From positions 1 through 35,883 of the forward strand of contig DATKVV010000056.1 of the NCBI GenBank assembly GCA_035529895.1: 35,883 nucleotides of DNA, written 5' to 3'. Below are positions 25,594 to 33,806 of the stretch, one piece after another (positions within the stretch are counted from its first letter, which is position 1; every line of letters starts with the position of its first letter). The notes below the pieces were generated by a model. The model saw only the letters and a program-made list of their open reading frames with translations, searched no databases and was not told the DNA's origin. The position numbers and the translations under genes are program-made. Source of the DNA: JAUWKC01 sp035529895. GTDB taxonomy: Bacteria; Planctomycetota; Phycisphaerae; Sedimentisphaerales; Anaerobacaceae.

Positions 25594-25884
25594 ATGTTTC
25601 CGGCGGCTCGTTTGGGTGATGTGACGTTGACAGGCGATGCAGTTACGGGCCCTGGGGCGCCTACGGTCTTAATAGGCGGCCTGCCGGCAGCCTGCCTGGG
25701 CGACGCGGTCGCGGGCGCCGCCTGCACCGGTGCCATCACGATGGGCAGCATGACCGTTCTTATCTGCGGCCGGCCTGCCGCCCGCGTGACCAGCCAGGTG
25801 ACCGGCGCCAACCCGGTAACCGGAGTACCTGTAACCACCGCAGTCGGGCCACCGGGTTGCCCGACTGTCCTGATTGGCGGATAA
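25594..25884 (+). CDS. PAAR-domain T6SS spike-tip protein
   Basis: A 96-aa PAAR protein that caps the VgrG spike and can carry cargo. GGAG (25582-25585) lies 8 nt before ATG. PAAR itself occurs at 3-6 (FPAARLGD) and 61-64 (GRPAARVTS), with GLPAACLGD at 29-37 and the typical PTVLIGG at 23-29 and 90-96. The protein consists of the bare domain with no extension. Unusually, it contains no histidine; the four cysteines are 34, 44, 58 and 89. Characterised PAAR tips bind zinc through three His and one Cys, so this one must use another arrangement or no metal. Confidence 0.88.
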   Translation: MFPAARLGDVTLTGDAVTGPGAPTVLIGGLPAACLGDAVAGAACTGAITMGSMTVLICGRPAARVTSQVTGANPVTGVPVTTAVGPPGCPTVLIGG

Positions 25885-25982
25885 TCCATGTTTTGCCGGT
25901 CAGGGGAGAGCTCGCTTCCGCAGATAAGACCACAGAATTGCAGGAGTTGAGTTTTTTATTTAATAATCTTTCGCAGGACCTC

Positions 25983-26011
25983 TTGATTTTTGCGTTTTCC
26001 GGCGATAATAT
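25983..26011 (+). promoter_or_regulatory. Predicted promoter of tRNA-Val
   Basis: TTGATT (25983-25988) and TAATAT (26006-26011) are separated by 17 bp. The tRNA begins 15 nt after the -10, leaving a very short 5' leader. Confidence 0.55.
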
Positions 26012-26026
26012 GATTGCATAAACGCC

Positions 26027-26100
26027 GGGCGGTTAGCTCAGGCGGCCAGAGCGCCTGCTCGACACGCAGGAGGTCACTGGTTCAAGTCCAGTACCGCCCA
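26027..26100 (+). tRNA. tRNA-Val (anticodon GAC) with C33
   Basis: A complete cloverleaf. Acceptor arms GGGCGGT (26027-26033) and ACCGCCC (26093-26099) pair fully, discriminator A26100. The D-arm is GCTC/GAGC (26036-26039, 26049-26052), the anticodon stem CCTGC/GCAGG (26054-26058, 26066-26070), and the T-arm ACTGG/CCAGT with TTCAAGT loop. The seven-base anticodon loop TCGACAC (26059-26065) gives anticodon GAC, valine. Position 33, almost always U in tRNAs, is C (26060). CCA is not encoded. It lies alone between two halves of the T6SS island. Confidence 0.93.
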
Positions 26101-26186
26101 CTCTCGTAACCTGGTGAATCTATCACTGCCTGCCCTTTGTCGGTCATTTGTTCGATGCCCGCATTTTGGGGCGAAATTAATTTTGT

Positions 26187-26214
26187 TTGACAGCGGATTG
26201 TTATTCAATAGAAT
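26187..26214 (+). promoter_or_regulatory. Predicted promoter of the 26314-33693 operon
   Basis: A perfect TTGACA (26187-26192) and TAGAAT (26209-26214) with a 16-bp spacer, 100 bp before the GTG start of the next gene. Confidence 0.55.
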
Positions 26215-26313
26215 TGGTCCCGATAGGTTGGAGCCGCACTGCAGCCTTACGGCACGCGGATTGCGGCAGAAAAACAATGGAGAATTCAAGATTCGTTCGA
26301 AGGTGGGTTGGGC

Positions 26314-28278
26314 GTGTCAGCATTTAGCGCAAAGAGCGGTCTTACGAAGCTGCCGCAAGGTTATGCCGCCATACCTATTGCAGAGGAGCAGAAGGCGGCA
26401 TCGCTGAAGATTTGCGTTCTGGCAAGGCGGGAGGCCGACCCGGTCGGCGGTCACCTTGTGGTGCTGCACGATACGGTCGACGCGAAAGTATTTCTGGGAT
26501 GCATTGTTGACATGGCCGGGCGGATTCACGAATGGCTCGAAATTTGGATTCAAAACAGTCAGGGGCTTATCAACACGGCTTGGGCGTCTCGTCAGTTGCT
26601 TTCAAACGCCATGCTCGACGAGCGCTGGCGCCGCCAGCTTCAAGCCTTTGAGCAGCTTGACGCCGGTGTAATAGTAAAGACCGGCTGGGAGTCGGCCCAT
26701 CCTCTGCCGACATTCCTGGACCTTTCAGCATCCTGTGCGGTTCATCCCGTTGCGGACAATTCCGCAGCGCGGTGGCAGCTATGTACCGATGAAGGGCTGC
26801 TTGCGCAAAAGGGTTTGCCGGGCTATGGCACGTCGCTCCATCGCTACCTGTATGTTCCGGCGTCGGGTGCCGACTCGCAGTTCGTACCGGTCACGCCGGG
26901 CGCACCGACGAACGCTTGCACCAAAGCCCTGTCGGAGATTTGCGGCGACCCGGCTCGTATTATTGCTCTGAATCCGCAGGCGGGGTTCATACTGGTAAAG
27001 AAGCATGCCCCGATCGGGCTGGAGGCCTTTATCGATATCCTGAGCGGGGCGGGATGGGACGGGCTGAAACATGGCAGGTCAGTGCTTGACCTCGGCGAGC
27101 AGTTCAGCGCTTTAAGAAAAGATGAAACGGCCCTGATTCGCGACGGCCGGCTTTTTCTCGAAACGCACGGTCGATACGACCGGCTTCTCGAAACATTCCA
27201 CTTAAAGCTTCGCTTGCTCGCCGATATTGTATCGTCGGTGCATTCGGTGGTCCGCCACCTCCAGCGTCCGCTTCTGAATATTAATCCCGACAACTGGCAT
27301 ATCAAGCTCGGCGAGCCGGGGCATGGGCTGCCTTTTTTGTGGACGGCCCGGGCGGTCCTTGGCGACCCAGGGGATGCTATTCCTCTGGCCATCGAAAAGA
27401 GCGACCTGCAATACTATTTGCCGGCGCTTGCGGCGGGGACGTCAATCTATCGGCCGGTGGTTACGTCGCTGCCGGCCAAGGGGCGGGCATCGATACGCAT
27501 CCGTCAGGTTTCAGCCGACAGCGCCAATACGACACTCGTTGAAGGTACGTTTTCGACCCACGAGCGTATCGAGATGGCCCGGCATGATTTGGTCTGGTTC
27601 AGGCTTAATCTTGCTTCGGGCGACATCAATCTCTATGCTCATCTTGAAGCGGATTCGGCAATGGCGCACGGTGAATGGCGGTTTCGCACGGTGGCGCAAA
27701 CCATGAACGACAAAGAGGTCTCGGATTTGCGTGCTGCCGAAGGAGTGCCGATGCCCGATGTGCCGTTTGAGGTTGTGCCGCTTCTGAGCAGCCCTTGCGA
27801 CCTGTACTCGCTGGCGGTTATGGCCATAAGGATTCTTCTGGTGGACGATACGACCACTTTGGCCGTGGCCCTTGATGAGACCTTGAGCCTTCTGCGGCAG
27901 ATTTCAGCCGGCTATGATGGCTCGAAAAGCCTGGAAAACTGCGTAAGTGACATATTCGGCGGAGATAAGCGATGGCTCGAATCCCTGGGGCCCCAGCACT
28001 TGACTTTTGATGAACTGACATCGGAGGAAGCCTTCGTGATTATTCCGTTGGAACTGTGGTCGGCGGTGCTGGCGGTGATTCTGCGGATGTTCCCGGGGCC
28101 TGGTCCTGAAAGTCAGTGCAAGGATTATGGCGATGCGCAGCCGGGAGGTCTTCACAAGGTTTTCGAACGGACGATCTGTGATCTGGATAAACTGATACTC
28201 AGAACGCGCAGCATGATTGTGCCGGACTGGCAGGCTAATCAGGAAATTTCCGCTGTTATTCAGAAATACCTGACGTAA
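26314..28278 (+). CDS. Large unknown protein of the T6SS island
   Basis: A 654-aa protein. GTG 26314 is chosen because AAGGTGGG (26300-26307) lies 6 nt upstream; TTG 26308 is less likely. There is no signal peptide or membrane segment, so it should be cytoplasmic. I recognise no family with certainty. Around residues 310-335 VVRHLQRPLLNINPDNWHI recalls the HxxLxxxNI region of protein kinases in very degenerate form, and the rest is mixed alpha/beta. It begins an operon with a lipoprotein and a pseudokinase-type membrane protein (spacings 96 and 36 nt), suggesting a shared regulatory or assembly role. A kinase-like fold is only a guess. Confidence 0.8.
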   Translation: MSAFSAKSGLTKLPQGYAAIPIAEEQKAASLKICVLARREADPVGGHLVVLHDTVDAKVFLGCIVDMAGRIHEWLEIWIQNSQGLINTAWASRQLLSNAMLDERWRRQLQAFEQLDAGVIVKTGWESAHPLPTFLDLSASCAVHPVADNSAARWQLCTDEGLLAQKGLPGYGTSLHRYLYVPASGADSQFVPVTPGAPTNACTKALSEICGDPARIIALNPQAGFILVKKHAPIGLEAFIDILSGAGWDGLKHGRSVLDLGEQFSALRKDETALIRDGRLFLETHGRYDRLLETFHLKLRLLADIVSSVHSVVRHLQRPLLNINPDNWHIKLGEPGHGLPFLWTARAVLGDPGDAIPLAIEKSDLQYYLPALAAGTSIYRPVVTSLPAKGRASIRIRQVSADSANTTLVEGTFSTHERIEMARHDLVWFRLNLASGDINLYAHLEADSAMAHGEWRFRTVAQTMNDKEVSDLRAAEGVPMPDVPFEVVPLLSSPCDLYSLAVMAIRILLVDDTTTLAVALDETLSLLRQISAGYDGSKSLENCVSDIFGGDKRWLESLGPQHLTFDELTSEEAFVIIPLELWSAVLAVILRMFPGPGPESQCKDYGDAQPGGLHKVFERTICDLDKLILRTRSMIVPDWQANQEISAVIQKYLT

Positions 28279-28374
28279 AGGTATCGGCGGCGGAAGAGCA
28301 AACCCGAAGTAGTCGCGCAGGCAAAACGAAGGAGCGACGGACAAATAATGGTCGGAAATTAAAAGGAGTTGAAA

Positions 28375-28884
28375 ATGAAAACAGCATTATTGAAAGGTCA
28401 TGTGTTGGGGTTGCTTTTGGTTGTTTCGCTGGCAGGAGGGTGTGGTCGGGTTGTCAACATAACGGCAACAGAGGACATTTGCAGGAAGTCTGTGGAGGTC
28501 CACCTGGTAGGAGTCAACAGATTTGAGAAGGACCGGTGGGAAACCATGTCAATGAGCGATTACTGGACGCCGGAAAATCAACTGCGGAAAAGCGCTCGAG
28601 AGTATACTCATGTTATCCAGTTCGGGCAGGGACCCTGTCAGAAGACTCTTACCGCCAAGGACGCCGTTCACAAAATATGGAAAAGCAGAAAAGCCGAATA
28701 CGTGTTTGTTTTGGCCGACCTGCCCGGGATATTCCCCGACCTGCCGGGCAATGCCGACGCAAGACGCCTGCGGCTGCCTGCTGTGGACTCGGAATGCTGG
28801 GGAGTGCGTCAAAAAACAATCAATATCAGCATTGAACGGGGCAACATTGTTCCGTTAACTATTCCGAAATCGAATTGTGATTAG
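28375..28884 (+). CDS. Lipoprotein, possibly TssJ-like
   Basis: A 167-aa lipoprotein. ATG 28375 has AAGGAG (28363-28368) 6 nt upstream. The signal peptide ends at LAGGC with Cys23. The mature part begins VVNITATEDICRKSVEVHLVGV, then RFEKDRWETM, EYVFVLADLPGIF, and TINISIERGNIVPL near the end, a beta-sandwich-like pattern. TssJ lipoproteins of T6SS membrane complexes have the same size, anchor and strand order (a first strand of small molecules, an F-x-x-x-x-W element, a final beta pair). Sequence identity to known TssJ is not obvious, so this is inference from layout, size and position. Confidence 0.72.
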   Translation: MKTALLKGHVLGLLLVVSLAGGCGRVVNITATEDICRKSVEVHLVGVNRFEKDRWETMSMSDYWTPENQLRKSAREYTHVIQFGQGPCQKTLTAKDAVHKIWKSRKAEYVFVLADLPGIFPDLPGNADARRLRLPAVDSECWGVRQKTINISIERGNIVPLTIPKSNCD

Positions 28885-28920
28885 GATTCGTCGCGGTTCG
28901 GCAGGAAAGGTAACAGATGA

Positions 28921-31900
28921 ATGGCAAGCTTTGGCCGCTATGAGACTGTTCGTGAACTCCACCGCACGGGATTTACGGTAGTCTACAGCGGACGGGATGC
29001 TGCCGGCCAGGCGGAAGAGTTTGCCATTAAGGCTTTTCAGCCGTCGCTGCTACTTCTGGCAGAAGAGCGGGTGAAAGCTGAGTCAGAGCTGTTTTTGAGC
29101 AGTGCCCGCGCGCAGCAAAAAGTCGCCAGCGGTGAGCGTAAACATTGGGCGCCCGTTCATGAGTGCGGCTTGACTGATGAGGGGGCATTCTACGTCAGCG
29201 ACCAGTACAGCCGGTCGCTTCAACAGCTCATCGACGTTCGCATCAGGCTTGACGCTTGGGCGCTCCACGCTGTTATCGAGTCGGTTGTACGGGGGCTGAT
29301 TGAGTTAAAAGAAGGATGCGGCCGGCCGCACGGGAACCTTAAACCTACCAATGTTCTTATTGCCGGGGCGGGGGATATTTCCGAGACGACGATAGTATTG
29401 TCGGACCCCCTGCCGGACGAACACATCGACAACAAACAGCACTGGGATAGCGACCTGCGGGCCATAGGCGAGTTTATCTACCAATTGGTGGTTCAGCGAT
29501 CGCTGCCGGCCATTGAAGGATGGCAAGCGCCTGAATCGAAAGAGTGGGCAAGTCTGGGAAAACAGTCAAACGACTGGAGAGACCTATGTAATCGCCTGCT
29601 GAGCGCCTCGGTCAGGCCAGGTATTCTGACTGTCGATAATCTTATTGAGGAACTGGGCCACTTAAAAAAAGCCAAGCCGGTTGTTTCGCCTCGTCGGTTA
29701 ATAATGGCGGGCGTGGTGGTCGCCGTGTTAATCATTGGGGCGGTCTCGGTGCCGCCTGTCCGCGTGTACATCAAAAACCTTTTTATCCCTCCGCCGCCTC
29801 CGGAGAGGGCTGAATGGGAGACTCTTTGCACAGAGTATATGCAGTGGGTGGACGGTCTTTCGAGGGAGCTTGGGCTTCCAAGGGGCAACTCGCGGGCGGA
29901 CAAGTGGGGCAAAGACGCACACCTGAAAAGCGTATTGGAGAAAATCAAGGATGCGTCGTATCCTTACAAAGTGGTGGTGCACCAGGGAAGAGCGAGTGTT
30001 TCCGAGATAATACATCAGCCGGAGTACGCAGAGCAGAAAGACACTCAAAAAGCACTTGAAGCAATAAAAGATATCAAGAACTTCTTTGACCCTAACTCGG
30101 AAAAGGCCTGGCCTGTGCTGGCCGGCATCGGCAAAGCTGCAAATGCCTTCCGACAGCAGGGCTGGCAGGGCCCTGCCGCGTACCTCGAAAACCTGGTCGA
30201 TAAAGTGAGGCCGGGAGAAGGTAAGGAGATTGCGAAAAATGTGGACGCTCTCCTTGAACTGCCGGAAACCGTGAACAATATCAATTCCCAGTGGGACAAA
30301 ATTAAGGCGGACAAGGAAATCATTGTCGCCTCGGACGATCCAATCCTGGCCCGATTTGACGATTACCTCGGCAAAGAGGTGGCTTCCGGCGCGGTCGAGG
30401 TCGGCCAAGTGGATATTAACGAGCTGCTCAAAAAACTGGGGGATATAGCGGGTTTAACCGGAAGACTTGCTCAATTCATAGGAACCGATTGGGCGCAGGT
30501 TGATAAGGAGCTCTTCAAGCGAGACCCTGCCCGCTCCGGGCTGACAGCCTCCAGAGAAGGTTTCGAGAACTGGCTCACGCTGGCTGCGGCCTTTCGCAGA
30601 ATAAAAGACCCGCGAGAGGACATCGCAAAGGAGCGGGAGAAAGTCGTCGAGCAAACAAAATATAACATACAAATTCTGCAGGAAGAGCCCACGACCAAAT
30701 CCATTGCTGAAGATCTCAGGGTGAAGCTCGAACAAATCGAGGACCATTTTCAGAAAATGCCGGAGATTCTCGCCGGTGAAGGCATCTTTTTTATCGCGAG
30801 GGACGAGAAAGTAATTCAGGAAAAGCTGGCATCTTGTACGGTTGAGCTGCGCAGCGTCAGCACTGAGGCCGACGTGGAGGTCAGCAAGCTTGTGCCTCCG
30901 GCAGAATGGCTGGCAAAAGTGGAGAAATGGCAGATAGCCGGGTCGCGGGCAGTTGATGCGGCCTGGGCCGGGCGGCGCGACAACATCCTCGATAGAGACA
31001 CCAAAACGAAGCTGACCCAGGGCGACCGCCGCACACTGGCGGCCGTCCGAAGAAAAGTAGAGGAAACCTGGGACAGGCTTGAAAAACTTGACAACGTGGC
31101 CAGAACGCTGGAGCGAAACTGCGCCGACGCTCTGCCAATCCCTGAGGACCACACCATAAATATAAACAGTGAATTAAAGAGCGGCTACATTGAAGAAAGG
31201 GAAAAAGTATTCGAGAGTATTGTAGGCAAATTCCCGCAGGATGAGGTGCCCGATGTAAATGACCCCGGAACTTTCAATCAGCCGTGGCGACAGGAATTAG
31301 CTGCATTCCGGGGGTACAGCGACGACTTAAATACTCTGGTTAAGACGTTTTACGAAGTCCACAAAAGGTTCAAAGCCTATTATCTGCTCGATGACAGCCC
31401 GACCGCCGGCAGCGTTGGCACATTCAGCGAACTTTATAATAAACTGAAAACCGCCGGTGCCTTCGCGAACATCTTCGCCGAAAACTCGCCGACCAACCGG
31501 GTCTTGCAGGAGCTAACAGGAAGAATCGAGGCCTTGAAAAGGATTGAGCAGGAGAATGACAGACAGGAGCTTGCAAATACAGCCGAAAGTGTCACGCACC
31601 CCGAAGCAGTGTTTGCCGCATGGCTAAGGCTCGGCAGGCTTTCCGGCCCAGCCTGGCCAAATGGAACCCAGGACTTGAAAAAAGACCGCGATATTCGCAG
31701 CCGGCTGAAAAAGGAATTTGAAACTATCAGGGCCAGAGATGAAACCCGTGCGGACTCTCTGCTTGAAGTGCTCGCGCGCGCGGCGGTTGAGCGTGAAGCA
31801 GTTTTTGTTGAAAGCAATAGTTCCGGCGACAAAATCCTTGGCCGGTTCAGGACAGTCACCGACAAAAGCATCGGCGCTATTACGGGCACTTTGCCCGAGG

Positions 31901-33693
31901 GAATGGAAGGCGCCTTGAAGCAGCTCGATAACCTTGAAGGTTTTGCCCGCAACCTTGCGGACTTTCTGGCCGGCGAAGACTGGCAAAACAATAAAATCCG
32001 AAGGGACCTTTTTTTCGCGGAGAGCAGTGTACATACCTCTGATGCGCCCGTTACAAATGAAACCTTCGAGCAATGGCTGCGCCAGGTCGGGCTTTACAGG
32101 GAGCTGGACCAAGACCCGCGCAAAAAGTATCCCTGGGAGGCGAAAATCAGCGAAATCACACAGCTTATCGAAAATGAGCTCGGCGGCAAACAGGCCGACT
32201 CTTCGGAACAAAAACCCGCAAAGCCCAAATTTCCCTGGGATGCAGGAATGAGCAAAATCGGAGGGCTTATCAAGAACGGCCTAGGCGGCAAGCTGACCGG
32301 CCCTTCAAAAGAGAATCTCGCCAAGCTTGAGCAGGAGTATGCCAAGCTCGGCGAGACCGTGCGGGATGTGAACGCCATGCTCGCGCTGCCTGCTATCGAA
32401 AAAAACAGAGACAGGATTGATGCAAATATATGCAATCGTTTCTGGGAAACACTGCTGGCTCACGAAGCAGCGGTCAGGTCGATAATCAAGCCCGGATACT
32501 GCGAGCGCCTGGAGCTTTTGGAAGGCAAAGTACAGCGTCTGGTTTTTGCCGGAACGACAAACCTGAGCGCCAATTTCGAACCTGTCAATATCAACCGCCT
32601 GCAGTCCGTGACCGACGGGAAGGAGAAGAAAACACCTCTCGAGGCCATTACCAAATTCGTCCAGGGTTCCGCTTCCGCAGTCATAGGAATGCTCGGCAGA
32701 CTGCCGCCTTCCGAAGTCGGAAAACTCCTGGAAAAAACGGTCGAGGTCGCCGGCTGGGACCAGATAAGACAGGCAGTAGATGACAAACAGATAGAATGGC
32801 TCGATTTCTTCCATACGGTCGATCTGAATAACGCGAAAAATGTCGGCTGGCCAAAATACGTCGTATCAAAGAAAGACCCGAGCGTGATACTCAGATTGAT
32901 ACCGGCCGGGCCCGGCAATCCTGAGCCTTTCTATATGGCTGCGCACGAGATTAGTAACGCCCAATATCGCAGGTTTCTGCAGGAAACGGGGGCCAAAAAC
33001 GCAACCAAGCTGCGCGGATGGGCATGGTTTAAGGACCAGAGCAACGCTGAGCTGATACGCTCAGGTCCCACCGATTACCCCCCCTGCGGCATAAAATGGG
33101 ACGAGTCGAGCAGCTCTTTTGTGATTGCGGACGCCGATGAAAATGCTCCCGTAACGTGGGTAACCTTCTATGGGGCGCAAGCCTACGGCAAGTGGCTCGG
33201 AGCCCAGTTACCCACATCTTCACAGCACGCATACGCAAGCAGGGCGGGGACAAATACCTATCCATGGGGAAACAACCTTTCGGATATATCAAGCTATGCG
33301 CACGTCAGAGCGGCTGCATGGCAGCACGCGGCGACCGAGTATAATTCCAGGATGGGGACGCTCGAAGAGACGCCGCCGCCGGCGGGTGCAGTGGCAGAAA
33401 AGGGCTTTGACCGGTATAAGACGAAGCTCGACCCGGCTGGAATCGTTCACAGTGGCAGCGCTTATGACTCGGCCTGGCCCGTTTCCGGCGCCGCCAAGCC
33501 AAACGCCTGGGACCTTTACGATACCATCGGAAACGTTTGGGAATGGTGCAGAAGCGATACCGCTGGCGAAGAGTCTGTAATCTGCGGCGGCTCGTGTTTG
33601 TCGCCGCCCGAATATGCGGCCCCGGATTCCAAATACGTATTTAAGGCAAGGGCCGGCGATGTCGGGTTGCGCGTAATTGCACCGGCCGAATGA
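28921..33693 (+). CDS. Pseudokinase - membrane anchor - helical - FGE-sulfatase-fold fusion protein
   Basis: A 1590-aa protein. N-terminal kinase-like domain (about 5-250): AIK with Lys37 is kept, but the glycine loop is degenerate. The catalytic HRDxKxxN is HGNLKPTN (137-144), with Asn for the catalytic Asp; DFG is SDP (161-163). It is therefore probably a pseudokinase. One membrane segment (about 260-278) precedes a Pro-rich stretch and about 1000 residues of helical sequence outside the cytoplasm. The C-terminus (about 1308-1590) is an FGE-sulfatase/SUMF1 fold: EISNAQYRRFL, APVTWVTFYGAQAYGKWLG, GNVWEWC (1537-1543), GGSCL and VGLRVI. The two copper-binding catalytic cysteines of true FGE are not at the usual spacing. 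Kinase plus FGE fusions exist in chlamydiae (Pkn1). Function unknown; a T6SS control or anchoring role is inferred. Confidence 0.85.
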   Translation: MASFGRYETVRELHRTGFTVVYSGRDAAGQAEEFAIKAFQPSLLLLAEERVKAESELFLSSARAQQKVASGERKHWAPVHECGLTDEGAFYVSDQYSRSLQQLIDVRIRLDAWALHAVIESVVRGLIELKEGCGRPHGNLKPTNVLIAGAGDISETTIVLSDPLPDEHIDNKQHWDSDLRAIGEFIYQLVVQRSLPAIEGWQAPESKEWASLGKQSNDWRDLCNRLLSASVRPGILTVDNLIEELGHLKKAKPVVSPRRLIMAGVVVAVLIIGAVSVPPVRVYIKNLFIPPPPPERAEWETLCTEYMQWVDGLSRELGLPRGNSRADKWGKDAHLKSVLEKIKDASYPYKVVVHQGRASVSEIIHQPEYAEQKDTQKALEAIKDIKNFFDPNSEKAWPVLAGIGKAANAFRQQGWQGPAAYLENLVDKVRPGEGKEIAKNVDALLELPETVNNINSQWDKIKADKEIIVASDDPILARFDDYLGKEVASGAVEVGQVDINELLKKLGDIAGLTGRLAQFIGTDWAQVDKELFKRDPARSGLTASREGFENWLTLAAAFRRIKDPREDIAKEREKVVEQTKYNIQILQEEPTTKSIAEDLRVKLEQIEDHFQKMPEILAGEGIFFIARDEKVIQEKLASCTVELRSVSTEADVEVSKLVPPAEWLAKVEKWQIAGSRAVDAAWAGRRDNILDRDTKTKLTQGDRRTLAAVRRKVEETWDRLEKLDNVARTLERNCADALPIPEDHTININSELKSGYIEEREKVFESIVGKFPQDEVPDVNDPGTFNQPWRQELAAFRGYSDDLNTLVKTFYEVHKRFKAYYLLDDSPTAGSVGTFSELYNKLKTAGAFANIFAENSPTNRVLQELTGRIEALKRIEQENDRQELANTAESVTHPEAVFAAWLRLGRLSGPAWPNGTQDLKKDRDIRSRLKKEFETIRARDETRADSLLEVLARAAVEREAVFVESNSSGDKILGRFRTVTDKSIGAITGTLPEGMEGALKQLDNLEGFARNLADFLAGEDWQNNKIRRDLFFAESSVHTSDAPVTNETFEQWLRQVGLYRELDQDPRKKYPWEAKISEITQLIENELGGKQADSSEQKPAKPKFPWDAGMSKIGGLIKNGLGGKLTGPSKENLAKLEQEYAKLGETVRDVNAMLALPAIEKNRDRIDANICNRFWETLLAHEAAVRSIIKPGYCERLELLEGKVQRLVFAGTTNLSANFEPVNINRLQSVTDGKEKKTPLEAITKFVQGSASAVIGMLGRLPPSEVGKLLEKTVEVAGWDQIRQAVDDKQIEWLDFFHTVDLNNAKNVGWPKYVVSKKDPSVILRLIPAGPGNPEPFYMAAHEISNAQYRRFLQETGAKNATKLRGWAWFKDQSNAELIRSGPTDYPPCGIKWDESSSSFVIADADENAPVTWVTFYGAQAYGKWLGAQLPTSSQHAYASRAGTNTYPWGNNLSDISSYAHVRAAAWQHAATEYNSRMGTLEETPPPAGAVAEKGFDRYKTKLDPAGIVHSGSAYDSAWPVSGAAKPNAWDLYDTIGNVWEWCRSDTAGEESVICGGSCLSPPEYAAPDSKYVFKARAGDVGLRVIAPAE

Positions 33694-33710
33694 GCGTGCC
33701 CGGCCCGCCG

Positions 33711-33759
33711 AAAAAAAAGGACGGATTGGTACAAACCAAAAACCGTCCCCGTTTTTTTT
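33711..33759. terminator. Bidirectional rho-independent terminator
   Basis: A8 (33711-33718) precedes GGACGG (33719-33724), which pairs with CCGTCC (33743-33748); TTGGT/ACCAA extends the stem inside; T8 (33752-33759) follows. The A-run and T-run make it work for the plus-strand pseudokinase gene and the converging minus-strand gene. Confidence 0.88.
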
Positions 33760-33806
33760 CATGAACGCCGTACTGTCGGCCGTTCAAAGATTACGCCCGA
33801 GCGGTT

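Noticed and set aside
26027..26100. tRNA-Val as integration site for the island
   Set aside because: No direct repeat of the tRNA 3' end and no integrase gene was found in the window.
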